DNA of 64,000 bases. Origin: OAS926 sp035503715 (GTDB lineage: Bacteria; Pseudomonadota; Alphaproteobacteria; Rhizobiales; Rhizobiaceae). The stretch lies in NCBI GenBank assembly GCA_035503715.1, contig DATJTE010000171.1, forward strand, positions 8,748 through 72,747. Reading direction: 5' to 3'. This document shows, one piece after another, positions 54,755 to 63,628 of the stretch. Both the position numbers and the translations under genes were made by a program. The notes beneath the pieces were generated by a model. The model did not search any database, had not been told where the DNA came from, and worked only from the letters and a program-made list of their open reading frames with translations. Numbering within the stretch: position 1 is the first letter of the stretch; each line of letters begins with the position of its first letter.

Positions 54755-55462
54755 CTAGCCTTGTCCGTTTGTTCCGAACAGCCTGCCGAGGAAGCCATAA
54801 AACCAGTCGGCCTGTGCGGCGTCATGCGCATACATCAGCCGGTCCTGTTCCTCACGCGTTTGCGCGCCCGGTTTGCCGTAACGCACCCACCGCGAATTCT
54901 GCCAGCGCCGGAACCCCTCGATCGTCACTTCGGGATGGAACTGCACGCCATAGGTCTTGTCGCCGTAGCGGAACGCCTGATTGGGGAAGAGTTCGCTGCC
55001 GGCGAGGCGTTCCGCGCCGTTCGGGATACCGAAGGTGTGATAGTGCAACTGGGAAACGTGGAGCGGTTTCGTCAGAAAGTCGCCGGCATTCCCGGTCGGC
55101 TCTATCCTGTAATAACCGAACTCGCTGACATCGCCGACGACCGGACCGACTTTCGCGCCAAGATGATAGGCGATCTGCTGCGCGCCGAGGCAGATGCCGA
55201 GCAGCGGCAGGCCGCGCGTCATCACGGCGTCGATGAAACGGTATTCGTCGTCGAGGAATGGATATTCGGCGGTGTCGTAGGCGGCATATCTGCCGCCATA
55301 GACCACGGCGCCTACGACAGAGCCGTCCGGCCCGTCCAGCGCCTCACCGGCGAACGGCTTCTTCAGGACGGGCTCGAAACCGTTCGAAACGAGGAAGGTA
55401 TAGACGCGGTCGTCCGGTGGGTCGTCGCCGTGGCGAACGAGAACGACTCTCTTCTTCTCCAT
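54755..55462 (-). CDS. class I glutamine amidotransferase-like protein
   Basis: 235 residues from the ATG at 55462. Catalytic Cys in LPLLGICLGAQQIAYHLGA, His/Glu in YGVQFHPEV. GuaA-type single domain of the DUF/GATase1 group that can act on glutamine or gamma-glutamyl compounds. It follows the MttB homologue by 8 bases, implying a shared pathway with methylated amines or similar. Confidence 0.9.
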   Translation of the reverse strand: MEKKRVVLVRHGDDPPDDRVYTFLVSNGFEPVLKKPFAGEALDGPDGSVVGAVVYGGRYAAYDTAEYPFLDDEYRFIDAVMTRGLPLLGICLGAQQIAYHLGAKVGPVVGDVSEFGYYRIEPTGNAGDFLTKPLHVSQLHYHTFGIPNGAERLAGSELFPNQAFRYGDKTYGVQFHPEVTIEGFRRWQNSRWVRYGKPGAQTREEQDRLMYAHDAAQADWFYGFLGRLFGTNGQG

Positions 55463-55470
55463 GCTTGCGA

Positions 55471-57087
55471 TCAGCCGCCCATGCCGCTGCGCGGCAGATG
55501 GATGTTGACGAAGCGGGCGCGAAGCTTGTCGTCGATGGCGCGCGGGACATGGCGTGGGAAGCGCGAGGCGAGGATTTTCTTCTTCTCGGCGATGGCGCGC
55601 TGCAGGATGTCCGGCTTGCCCTTCTCGTTCCATTCCTTCGGCGAGAAGCGGTCGCCGATGGCGGGATAGAAATACTCAGTCTGCATCAGCCGCAGCGTCT
55701 GCTCGTTGCCGAGATAGTGTCCGGGACCGTTGAGGCAGACATCCGAAATCGTGTCGATCGAAAGCGACTCGTCCGTGACCTCGATGCCGCGCACGGCGCG
55801 CAGGCAATAACCGAGCATGTCGTTGTCGATGATGAGGCTTTCGAGGCAGAAGCCGAGCAGCGAGGCGTGCATGCCGGCGGATTCGTAGACGAGGTTGAGG
55901 CCGGAGAGACCGGCCATCACGTCGGTGATGCCCTTCTCGAAGCCGGACTGGATGTCGGGCAGCTTGGAGTCCGCCATGCCCGCGGCGGAGCCGCCAGGGA
56001 GGTCGTAATAATGCGCCATCTGCGCGCAGGCGGCGGTCAGCACCGACTGCTCCGGCGAGCCGCCCGACATCGCGCCGGTGCGCAGGTCGGAGACAAACGG
56101 CCAGGTGCCGAAGATCGCGGGGAAACCGGGGCTGAGCGCATTCACGTAGACGAGGCCGGCAAGCACCTCCGCAACAGCCTGCACCACCGCGCCGGCGACC
56201 GCGGCCGGCGCCGTCGCGCCGGCTTGGCCGGCGGAGAGCAGCAGGATCGGAATGCCACCTTTGACGCACTCTTCGAGAACGCCGCAGGCGTCCTCGGCAT
56301 ATTTCATCGGCGGCACGACGAAACAGTTGGAGTTCGAGACGAACGGCCGCGCGCGAAAATTCTCCTCGCCGCCGGCGATCGTGTAAAGCATCTCCAGCGC
56401 CGGCCCGACATTCTCGCGCACGGTGAAGCTCGTGCCGACATGTTTCGAGGTGCCCATCACGCAGGCGTAGAGTGTGTTCAGATCCATGTCGAAAGGATCG
56501 GGAATGTCGCGCGGCACCATCGGCCGCTGGAAGAAGTGAATGTTGTCGAGCCCATCGACGATACGCGCGGCGTCGTAAATGTCCTGGATCAGCGACTCGC
56601 GGTACTCACGCTTCTCAACATCGACCAGATGCACCGCCGCACCGGCCGTGCCGTAATGGACACGTTTGCCCTGCACGACCATGTCGTGCTTCGGGTCTTG
56701 GCCGTGCAGCGTGAAGTTGCGCGCGGCTCGTCTGATCGTGTCGAGGATCAGCCCGCGCGGAAAGCGAATGCGCTTGTCCTCGCCATAGATGGCGCCGACG
56801 CGCGTGCAGGCTTCGATGCAGCTTGGGATCGCATTGGCGAAGCCGACCGTTTCGAGCACAGTCAGCACCGCTTCATGGATGCGCTCCTGATCGTTTTCGG
56901 TGAGCGGCTTGTAGCGGCCGCCTTCCATGCCGGCGCGGATCGGACGGATGTCGTCGGCGAGCGGGGCGGAGCGGACGGCGCGGCGCGCCTCGCGGCCGCC
57001 GGAACGTCGGGCGCGCGTAGCAGAACTCGTATCGTCGGTGGACTCCGGGGCGGGGCTCACGTCCTGCACGAGTGCTGGTGTCGCCAT
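55471..57087 (-). CDS. trimethylamine methyltransferase (MttB) family protein, non-pyrrolysine
   Basis: 538 residues from the ATG at 57087, after AGGAGTC. A 50-residue Ser/Arg-rich N-terminal extension precedes the barrel. KPLTENDQERIHEAVLTVLETVGF starts the domain; FVSNSNCFVVPPMKYAEDACGVLEECVKGG and the NLVYESAGMHASLLGFCLESLIIDNDM region are conserved. The frame has no internal TAG, so it lacks pyrrolysine and belongs with quaternary-amine (glycine-betaine-type) corrinoid methyltransferases. No corrinoid protein gene is adjacent. Confidence 0.87.
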   Translation of the reverse strand: MATPALVQDVSPAPESTDDTSSATRARRSGGREARRAVRSAPLADDIRPIRAGMEGGRYKPLTENDQERIHEAVLTVLETVGFANAIPSCIEACTRVGAIYGEDKRIRFPRGLILDTIRRAARNFTLHGQDPKHDMVVQGKRVHYGTAGAAVHLVDVEKREYRESLIQDIYDAARIVDGLDNIHFFQRPMVPRDIPDPFDMDLNTLYACVMGTSKHVGTSFTVRENVGPALEMLYTIAGGEENFRARPFVSNSNCFVVPPMKYAEDACGVLEECVKGGIPILLLSAGQAGATAPAAVAGAVVQAVAEVLAGLVYVNALSPGFPAIFGTWPFVSDLRTGAMSGGSPEQSVLTAACAQMAHYYDLPGGSAAGMADSKLPDIQSGFEKGITDVMAGLSGLNLVYESAGMHASLLGFCLESLIIDNDMLGYCLRAVRGIEVTDESLSIDTISDVCLNGPGHYLGNEQTLRLMQTEYFYPAIGDRFSPKEWNEKGKPDILQRAIAEKKKILASRFPRHVPRAIDDKLRARFVNIHLPRSGMGG

Positions 57088-57176
57088 AAATGACTCCTGT
57101 CCGAAGCGGCGCCGGTCTTGGCCGGCTGATTGGGCCGCCTCTCTACCCCCGTTGGAGTGGACTATGAAGCCAGCCA

Positions 57177-57203
57177 AAGCGGGTAGGTTTGTGCCACCCG
57201 CTT
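57177..57203. promoter_or_regulatory. inverted repeat upstream of the MttB-family gene
   Basis: AAGCGGGT-N11-ACCCGCTT, an exact 8-bp inverted repeat in the 178 bases between the MocR stop and the mttB-like start. It could be an operator for the MocR regulator or a leader stem-loop. Confidence 0.4.
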
Positions 57204-57265
57204 CGGCAGAATATGCCACGAAGCGCTAATATTCGATACTGGAAGTGCGCCGTCAGGCGGCGTTT

Positions 57266-58759
57266 TCACGCCGCCGCTGGGCGCCGTCCGGCTGCCGTCG
57301 CGAGTTCGCGAATGCCTGGCTCGATGTGCTGGAGCGCGATCGAGGAGATGCCGAGGCGCATGAAACGCCCGGGTTTCTCCGGTTTTTCGAAGAAGCGCTC
57401 GCCCGGCTCGACGATGACGCTCCGCGTCGCCGCCGCCGCGGCGAGCGCACGCGTATCCATGCCGCGCGGCCCTTCGAGCCAGAGCGAGGTGCCGCCGGCG
57501 GAGTCCGTGGCGCGCCATTCTGGCAGGAAAGCCGAGATCGCCTGGACCAAACGCTTGCGCCTCTCCTCGAAGGCCGACGAAAGTCGGCGCACCAGCGCCT
57601 CGTGATGGCCGAGCGACAGGAAAAGCGCGACCGCGCGCTGATTGTTCGCCGGCGGGTGGCGCAGCATGAAGCGGCGCAGGGCGCGCAGCTCGGCGATCAG
57701 ATCGGCGGAGGCGACGATGTAGCCAAGCCGCAGACCCGGCGCGAGCGTCTTCGACATCGAGCCGACATAGATGACGCGGCCAGATCGATCGAGGCTCTTC
57801 AGCGCCTGCTGCGGCGCCTCGTCGAGGAGTTGGCTGTCATAGCCATCCTCGATGATGATCTGGTTGTTGCGCTGGGCGCGCGCCAGCAGCTCCTGACGCC
57901 GCTCATTGCTGAGCGGCACCATCGTCGGGCAGTGATGCGATGGCGTCGTGAAGATGAACTTCGCCTCGGGCGAAATCGCCGGCGTGACGAGGCCCTGGTG
58001 GTCGACCGGCACCGGCATGATGTCGGCGCCGGCGAGCCGGAAGATCGAGCGCGCGTCCGGGTAGCCGGGGTCCTCCATCGCAACCTTGGAGCCTTTGGTC
58101 ATCAGCAGGTTGGCGAGCATGTAGAGGGCGTTCTGCGCGCCGAGCGTCACGATGATCTCGTCCGGGCTGGCGAAGATACCGCGGCGCGGCAGGAGCCGCG
58201 CCTGGATCTGCTCGACCAGCAACGGATCGTCGCGGTCGACCATGTCTGCCGCCCAGTTGCGAATCTCAAGGACGGCGAGCGCCATGCGGTTGCACTCACG
58301 CCATTCCGCGGTCGGGAACAGCGCCGGATCGAACTGGCCGTAGACGAACGGATACGACGACTTGATCCAGTTCTCGTGCTTGGCCGGCGGCGGCATCTCG
58401 CTGGCATTGATCTGGCGCAGCGCCTTCCAGTCGACCTGGCCGGCCGCATCGGTCGGACGGTTAGCCGGCTTCGCCGGCGTGGCGAGCACCTCCGGATTGA
58501 CGAAATGGCCGCGCCGCTCGCGGGCGATCAGGAAGCCCTGGTCGACAAGCTGCTGGAAGGCGAGCACAACAGTGCCGCGCGCGACGCCGAGTTTTTCGGC
58601 GAGAATTCGGCAGGAGGGGAGGGGCATGGACGCCGCGATCTGCCTGTCGAGGATCGCGGCTACGATCGCCTGACGGATCTGGGCTTGCAGGGTCTGTCCC
58701 GATTCAGGCGAAATCCTGAACAGACCGGACCATATTGCAACGTCGTTTCTCTGCGGCAT
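57266..58759 (-). CDS. MocR-type PLP-dependent transcriptional regulator
   Basis: 497 residues. An N-terminal GntR winged helix (QIRQAIVAAILDRQIAASMPLPSCRILAEKLGVARGTVVLAFQQLVDQGFLIARERRGHFV) is fused to an aminotransferase class I fold. The PLP lysine lies in YVGSMSKTLAPGLRLGY; the PLP-ring Asp in IIIEDGYDSQL. Members sense amines or amino acids. Likely activator of the downstream mttB-amidotransferase genes. Confidence 0.93.
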   Translation of the reverse strand: MPQRNDVAIWSGLFRISPESGQTLQAQIRQAIVAAILDRQIAASMPLPSCRILAEKLGVARGTVVLAFQQLVDQGFLIARERRGHFVNPEVLATPAKPANRPTDAAGQVDWKALRQINASEMPPPAKHENWIKSSYPFVYGQFDPALFPTAEWRECNRMALAVLEIRNWAADMVDRDDPLLVEQIQARLLPRRGIFASPDEIIVTLGAQNALYMLANLLMTKGSKVAMEDPGYPDARSIFRLAGADIMPVPVDHQGLVTPAISPEAKFIFTTPSHHCPTMVPLSNERRQELLARAQRNNQIIIEDGYDSQLLDEAPQQALKSLDRSGRVIYVGSMSKTLAPGLRLGYIVASADLIAELRALRRFMLRHPPANNQRAVALFLSLGHHEALVRRLSSAFEERRKRLVQAISAFLPEWRATDSAGGTSLWLEGPRGMDTRALAAAAATRSVIVEPGERFFEKPEKPGRFMRLGISSIALQHIEPGIRELATAAGRRPAAA

Positions 58760-58796
58760 GGCGGGCCTCTCTCTCCTTCGAGAATCCCCATTCCCC

Positions 58797-58854
58797 TGGA
58801 CCAGAAACTAGTATTCGTGGGCCAATGCGTTGCACCAATCAATTTTTCTGATTG
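58797..58854. promoter_or_regulatory. repeated half-sites between MocR and pgi
   Basis: TGGACCA (58797-58803), TGGGCCA (58818-58824) and TGCACCA (58831-58837) form a spaced set; the first two are 21 bp apart, two helical turns, as MocR-type regulators often prefer direct repeats. CAATCA-N7-TGATTG (58836-58854) is a further inverted repeat. Confidence 0.5.
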
Positions 58855-58993
58855 TGCCGATTTATGCCAGTGAAGTATCGCGATTTGGCCAGCGGAGCGA
58901 GCGGCGGAAAAGTGTCGCAGCCGCGGTTTTCCGGGCTTCCGCGCGCCTCGGCTCTGATATGGTCCTGTGGCGTGGCGGGCCAAGAGGGTGGAT

Positions 58994-60637
58994 GTGACGG
59001 TGACAAGATTTTCCGATGCGACCGCGGCGCTGAGTGCCGATCTGGCTGCCGCACCGCAAGACATGCGCGCGGCCTTTGCGGCTAACCCACAGAGATTTCA
59101 GCAGTTTTCGCTGCAAGACGGCGATCTGCTGCTCGACTGGTCGAAATGCGCGGTCGGCGCCAAGACCATGGGGCTGCTGGAGGCTGCGGCGAACGCCGCC
59201 AAGCTCACCGAGCGTCGCGTCGCGATGTTCGCGGGTGAGAAGATCAATACGACCGAGGACCGCGCCGTGCTGCACACGGCGCTGCGCGCGCCCAAGGACG
59301 CGGTGATCAAGGTCGACGGGAAGAACGTCGTGCCGGAGGTGCACGCGGTCCTTGATGCGATGGCGAAATTCGCGGGCGGCATCCGCTCAAGTTCGATCAA
59401 GGGTGCGACGGGCCAGCGCTTCACCGACATCGTCAATATCGGCATTGGCGGCTCGGACCTCGGGCCTGCCATGGCGACGCTTGCGCTTGCGCCGTTCCAT
59501 GACGGGCCGCGCGCCCATTACGTGTCCAATGTCGATGGCGCGCACATCGCCGACACGCTGAAGACGCTCGATCCGGCCACCACGCTGTTCATCATCGCGT
59601 CAAAGACATTCACCACCATCGAGACGATGACCAATGCCGAAACCGCGCGGCGCTGGGTGGAGAAGGCGCTGGGCAAAGAGGCTGTTGGCCATCACTTCGC
59701 AGCAGTCTCGACCGCGCTCGACAAGGTCGCCGCCTTCGGCATCGCGCCGGACCGCGTCTTCGGCTTTTGGGACTGGGTCGGAGGGCGCTATTCGCTCTGG
59801 TCGGCGATCGGCCTGCCGATCATGATCTCGATCGGTCCTAAACGGTTCGGTGAATTCCTCGCCGGCGCCCATGCGATGGACAGGCATTTCGCCGAGAAGC
59901 CACTGCTCCAGAACATCCCGGTCATCATGGGTCTGATCGGCTGGTGGCATCGCGTCGTCAAAAACTATCCGGCGCGCGCGGTGATCCCGTACGACCAGCG
60001 CCTGTCGCGGCTGCCGGCCTATCTGCAGCAGCTCGACATGGAATCGAACGGCAAGGGCGTGACCATCGACGGCAGCGCGGTGACCACGCCGACCGGTCCG
60101 CTGGTGTGGGGCGAGCCCGGCACCAACGGCCAGCACGCGTTCTTCCAGCTCCTGCACCAGGGCACGGACACCATTCCCGTCGAGTTCATCGCGGCGGCGG
60201 AAGGGCATGAGCCGGAGCTGAAGGAGCATCACGATCTGCTGCTCGCCAACTGCCTGGCGCAGTCTGAGGCGCTGATGAAAGGCCGCACGCTCGATGAGGC
60301 GAAGGCGCAAATGGCGTCAAAGGGCATGAAGGCGGCCGACATCGACGCGATCGCGCCGCATCGCGTGTTCACCGGGAACAGGCCGTCGGTGACGATCCTC
60401 TACAGATCGCTCGACCCTTACACACTCGGCCGACTGATTGCGCTTTACGAACACCGTGTGTTCGTCGAGGCGCAACTGTTCCACATCAACGCGTTCGACC
60501 AATGGGGCGTCGAACTCGGCAAGGAACTCGCGACCAATTTGCTGCCGGTCGTGCAGGGCAAGACCGACGCTTCCAAGAATGACGCCTCGACAGCCGGCCT
60601 CGTCCGCCATATCCATACGCTCCGGGCGGAGAGTTGA
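58994..60637 (+). CDS. pgi: glucose-6-phosphate isomerase
   Basis: 547 residues from a GTG at 58994 with AGAGGG upstream (a GTG at 58988 is also possible). Glycolysis and gluconeogenesis. IVNIGIGGSDLGPAM, SKTFTTIETMTNA, DWVGGRYSLWSAIGLPI, and GEPGTNGQHAFFQLLHQGT are the family blocks. The C-terminal NAFDQWGVELGK motif holds the conserved lysine. Confidence 0.96.
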   Translation: MTVTRFSDATAALSADLAAAPQDMRAAFAANPQRFQQFSLQDGDLLLDWSKCAVGAKTMGLLEAAANAAKLTERRVAMFAGEKINTTEDRAVLHTALRAPKDAVIKVDGKNVVPEVHAVLDAMAKFAGGIRSSSIKGATGQRFTDIVNIGIGGSDLGPAMATLALAPFHDGPRAHYVSNVDGAHIADTLKTLDPATTLFIIASKTFTTIETMTNAETARRWVEKALGKEAVGHHFAAVSTALDKVAAFGIAPDRVFGFWDWVGGRYSLWSAIGLPIMISIGPKRFGEFLAGAHAMDRHFAEKPLLQNIPVIMGLIGWWHRVVKNYPARAVIPYDQRLSRLPAYLQQLDMESNGKGVTIDGSAVTTPTGPLVWGEPGTNGQHAFFQLLHQGTDTIPVEFIAAAEGHEPELKEHHDLLLANCLAQSEALMKGRTLDEAKAQMASKGMKAADIDAIAPHRVFTGNRPSVTILYRSLDPYTLGRLIALYEHRVFVEAQLFHINAFDQWGVELGKELATNLLPVVQGKTDASKNDASTAGLVRHIHTLRAES

Positions 60638-60650
60638 GGGCGTTTTCATC

Positions 60651-61367
60651 TTGGCATCCATTAAAGGCATTCTGTTCGACAAGGACGGCACGCTTGTCGA
60701 TTTTAACGCGACCTGGTTCGGCGTCGCCAACTTTTTGGCGCTCGAGGCAGCCGAAGGCGATCAATGGAAAGCCGATCGGCTGCTCGCCGCGGCCGGTTAC
60801 GATTTCGTCGCCAAGCAATTCAAGCCGGACTCGATCTTCGCGTCGGGTTCCAACCTCGACGTGGTGGAGCTCTGGTTCCCGAAGCTCTCCGACGAGGAGC
60901 AACTGGAGGCCGTGCGGCACTTCAATCAGGTGACCGCGATCCAGGGATCGGAGCGGGCAGTTGCGCTGCCGCAGGTGACCGAGACACTGGCCAGACTGCA
61001 CAACGAGAATTATCGCCTGGCGGTCGCCACCAACGACTCCACCGCCGGTGCAGAGAAGACACTGCAAGCGCTGCGCATATCGCAATATTTCGAGGCGGCC
61101 TATGGCTACGACGCGGTCGCCAAGTCGAAGCCCGCGCCCGATACGATCTATGCCTTCTCCGATCTGACCGGCCTGAAGCCATCCGAGCTGATGATGATCG
61201 GCGACAACCGCCACGACCTGGAGATGGGCCGCGCCGGCGGCGTCGGGCTGGCGGTCGGTGTGCTGTCGGGAACCGGCACGCGCGAATCGCTCGCGCCGCT
61301 GGCGGACGCGGTGCTGGGTTCGGTCGCGGATCTGCCGGCGTATCTGGCGAACGGGGCGGGGCGGTAG
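60651..61367 (+). CDS. HAD-superfamily phosphatase (phosphoglycolate-phosphatase-like)
   Basis: 238 residues from TTG at 60651, with GAGGG upstream. Motif I FDKDGTLVDFN (nucleophile and acid Asp), motif II Thr/Ser in VATNDSTAG, motif III Lys in SKPAPD, motif IV GDNRHDLEMG. Cap domain helical (about 15-85). Phosphoglycolate is a common substrate but not proven. Thirteen bases after pgi. Confidence 0.9.
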   Translation: MASIKGILFDKDGTLVDFNATWFGVANFLALEAAEGDQWKADRLLAAAGYDFVAKQFKPDSIFASGSNLDVVELWFPKLSDEEQLEAVRHFNQVTAIQGSERAVALPQVTETLARLHNENYRLAVATNDSTAGAEKTLQALRISQYFEAAYGYDAVAKSKPAPDTIYAFSDLTGLKPSELMMIGDNRHDLEMGRAGGVGLAVGVLSGTGTRESLAPLADAVLGSVADLPAYLANGAGR

Positions 61368-61391
61368 GGCGCTTCTTCCGCTCCGTGAGAG

Positions 61392-61781
61392 CTATTTCTT
61401 CTTTTTCGTGCTGCTCTCGCGTTCGATGTTTTCCTTCGCGCGATAGCGCGACATCTCTGCGATCAGGTCGAGCGGCAGTGGCTCGCTCTTCGGCATACGG
61501 ATCATCGACTTCGTCTGTTCGTACGACGCGAGCTGTTTCTTGAACGCTTCGTAGATGCCGGTAGGCGGCGGACAGGAGAGGCCATAGTGGTTCTTCCACG
61601 CCGACACGTAAAAGATCCAACCGCCACGATACTTATAGGCGGGTAGCTGGTAGCTGATTGTCTCTTCGGCGTCAGGCACGGCCTTGCGGATCGCGCCGCA
61701 GATGGCTTTCACGCCCTTCTGATCTTCCGGCGACAGCGTGGCGAGGTAATCCGCCACGCTCTTGAAGTCGGTCTTGGCCAT
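61392..61781 (-). CDS. DUF1801 (YdhG-like) protein
   Basis: 129 residues. VADYLATLSPEDQKGVKAICGAIRKAVPDAEETISYQLPAYKYRGGWIFYVSAWKNHYGL is the DUF1801 fold, related to frataxin-like iron chaperones. Basic lysine tail (KKKK). Same strand as fadD, 14 bases downstream of it. Function uncertain. Confidence 0.9.
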   Translation of the reverse strand: MAKTDFKSVADYLATLSPEDQKGVKAICGAIRKAVPDAEETISYQLPAYKYRGGWIFYVSAWKNHYGLSCPPPTGIYEAFKKQLASYEQTKSMIRMPKSEPLPLDLIAEMSRYRAKENIERESSTKKKK

Positions 61782-61795
61782 TATCGCCGCCTGCC

Positions 61796-63499
61796 TCAGC
61801 CTCTCAGCTCGCGCCTCAGGATCTTGCCGACATTGGTCTTCGGCAGGTCGGTGCGGAACTCGATGTATTTCGGCCGCTTGTAGCCAGTGAGGTTGGTGCG
61901 GCAGAACTCCATCAGCACCTCGGCGGTGAGGTCGGGGTCCTTCTTCACCACGAAGAGTTTCGGCACCTCGCCGGACTTCTCATCCGCCACGCCGATGGCC
62001 GCGACTTCCATCACGCCCGGATGCTGCGCAACGACCTCCTCCAACTCATTCGGATAGACGTTGAATCCGGAGACGATGATCATGTCCTTCTTACGGTCGA
62101 CGATCTTCACGTAGCCCTTGGCGTCCATGAAGCCCATGTCGCCCGATTTGAAGAAGCCGTCGGCGGTCATCACCTTCGCCGTCTCGTCCGGCCGCTGCCA
62201 GTAGCCGGCCATCACCTGCGGGCCACGAATGCAGATTTCGCCAACCTCGCCGAGCGGCAGATCCTTGCCGTCCTCGTCGCGGATGCTGATCTCGGTGGAC
62301 GGCACCGGCAAGCCGATCGTGCCTGAGAAATCGTCCGCATCGAACCGGTTGGCTGTCGCAACCGGCGAAGTTTCGGAGAGACCGTAGCCTTCGGAAATCA
62401 TGCAGCCGGTCAGCGCCTTCCAGCGGTCGGCGACCGCGCGCTGCGCCGCCATGCCGCCGGCGAAGGTGAGCAGCAGCGGCTTGAAGTTCAGCTTGCGGAA
62501 ATCCTCGTTGTTGAGCAGCGCGTTGAACAGCGTGTTCAGGCCCGGGAAAACGTTGATCTCGTACTTCGCCAGCTCCTTCGCGAAACCGGGAATGTCGCGC
62601 GGGTTCGGGATCAGGATGTTGTGCGCGCCCATATACATGCCCATCAGCGCGTTCACCGTGAGCGCGTAGATATGATAGAGCGGCAGCGGGCAGACATAGG
62701 TCAGCACCTCCGGCCGCTTGCGCTTGATGAAGGCTGTCTCGACCCAGAGCGCATTTTGCGCGACGTTGGCGAGGATGTTGCGGTGGAGAAGCGTCGCGCC
62801 TTTCGACACACCGGTCGTGCCCCCCGTATATTGCAGGAACGCTATGTCGTCCGGACCGCTCTTGGCGGGGCGGAACGTCTTCGTCGAGCCGGCCTTCAGC
62901 GCCGCGTTGAACGGGACGTGCCCGGGCAGCGACCAGTCCGGCACCATCTTGCGCACCTTGCGTACGACCAGATTGACGATCAGGCCCTTGATGCCAAGCA
63001 GATCGCCCATCGACGCGACGACGATGTGCTTGATTTGCGTCTTCGCGACGACAGCCTGCAGCGTCGAGGCGAAGTTCTCCAGGATGACGATTGCTTCCGC
63101 ACCAGAATCCTTAAGCTGATGCTCAAGCTCGCGCGGTGTGTAGAGGGGATTCACGTTGACAATGGTGTAGCCGCCGCGCAGCGCCGCCATCATCGCAACC
63201 GGATATTGCAGCACGTTCGGCATCATGATTGCGACGCGCGCGCCTTCCTTGATGCCAAGCGACTGGAGGTAGGCGCCGAAGCTGGTCGAGAGCTTCTCCA
63301 GTTCGGCATAGGTCAGCGTCTTGCCCATGCAGGTAAAGGCCGAGCGGCTCGCATATTTCTGGCAGGCATTGACCAAAAGTTCGCCGATCGAATTGGCGAA
63401 CGGCGCGCCGATTTCGGCAGGCACCACGCTCGGATAGCTGGCGAGCCAAGGTTTATTTGCAGCCGAGCCATTGCTCGCCGTCTGCGTCGTGTCTGCCAT
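61796..63499 (-). CDS. fadD: long-chain fatty-acid-CoA ligase
   Basis: 567 residues. Activates fatty acids to acyl-CoA via acyl-adenylate. ATP/AMP motif YTGGTTGVSKGATLLHRN, acyl-binding GYGLSETSPVATAN, and the FACS signature DGFFKSGDMGFMDAKGYVKIVDRKKDMIIVSGFNVYPNE. LPKTNVGKILRRELR at the C-terminus has the catalytic lysine. Confidence 0.95.
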   Translation of the reverse strand: MADTTQTASNGSAANKPWLASYPSVVPAEIGAPFANSIGELLVNACQKYASRSAFTCMGKTLTYAELEKLSTSFGAYLQSLGIKEGARVAIMMPNVLQYPVAMMAALRGGYTIVNVNPLYTPRELEHQLKDSGAEAIVILENFASTLQAVVAKTQIKHIVVASMGDLLGIKGLIVNLVVRKVRKMVPDWSLPGHVPFNAALKAGSTKTFRPAKSGPDDIAFLQYTGGTTGVSKGATLLHRNILANVAQNALWVETAFIKRKRPEVLTYVCPLPLYHIYALTVNALMGMYMGAHNILIPNPRDIPGFAKELAKYEINVFPGLNTLFNALLNNEDFRKLNFKPLLLTFAGGMAAQRAVADRWKALTGCMISEGYGLSETSPVATANRFDADDFSGTIGLPVPSTEISIRDEDGKDLPLGEVGEICIRGPQVMAGYWQRPDETAKVMTADGFFKSGDMGFMDAKGYVKIVDRKKDMIIVSGFNVYPNELEEVVAQHPGVMEVAAIGVADEKSGEVPKLFVVKKDPDLTAEVLMEFCRTNLTGYKRPKYIEFRTDLPKTNVGKILRRELRG

Positions 63500-63628
63500 G
63501 TTTCCTCCTCCCGACCCGTGCCTGAAGCACTGGACTGAACCCTGTTTCAGTTATCTATGGCTACAGATTGCATACGTGCAAGCCTGCCGCTGGGAGATGG
63601 CGCCGCGGACAATCCCTGCTCGACCCGG

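Noticed and set aside
55471..57087. Pyrrolysine-containing trimethylamine methyltransferase
   Set aside because: The reading frame has no internal TAG and no pyl genes are nearby; it is a non-Pyl MttB homologue.
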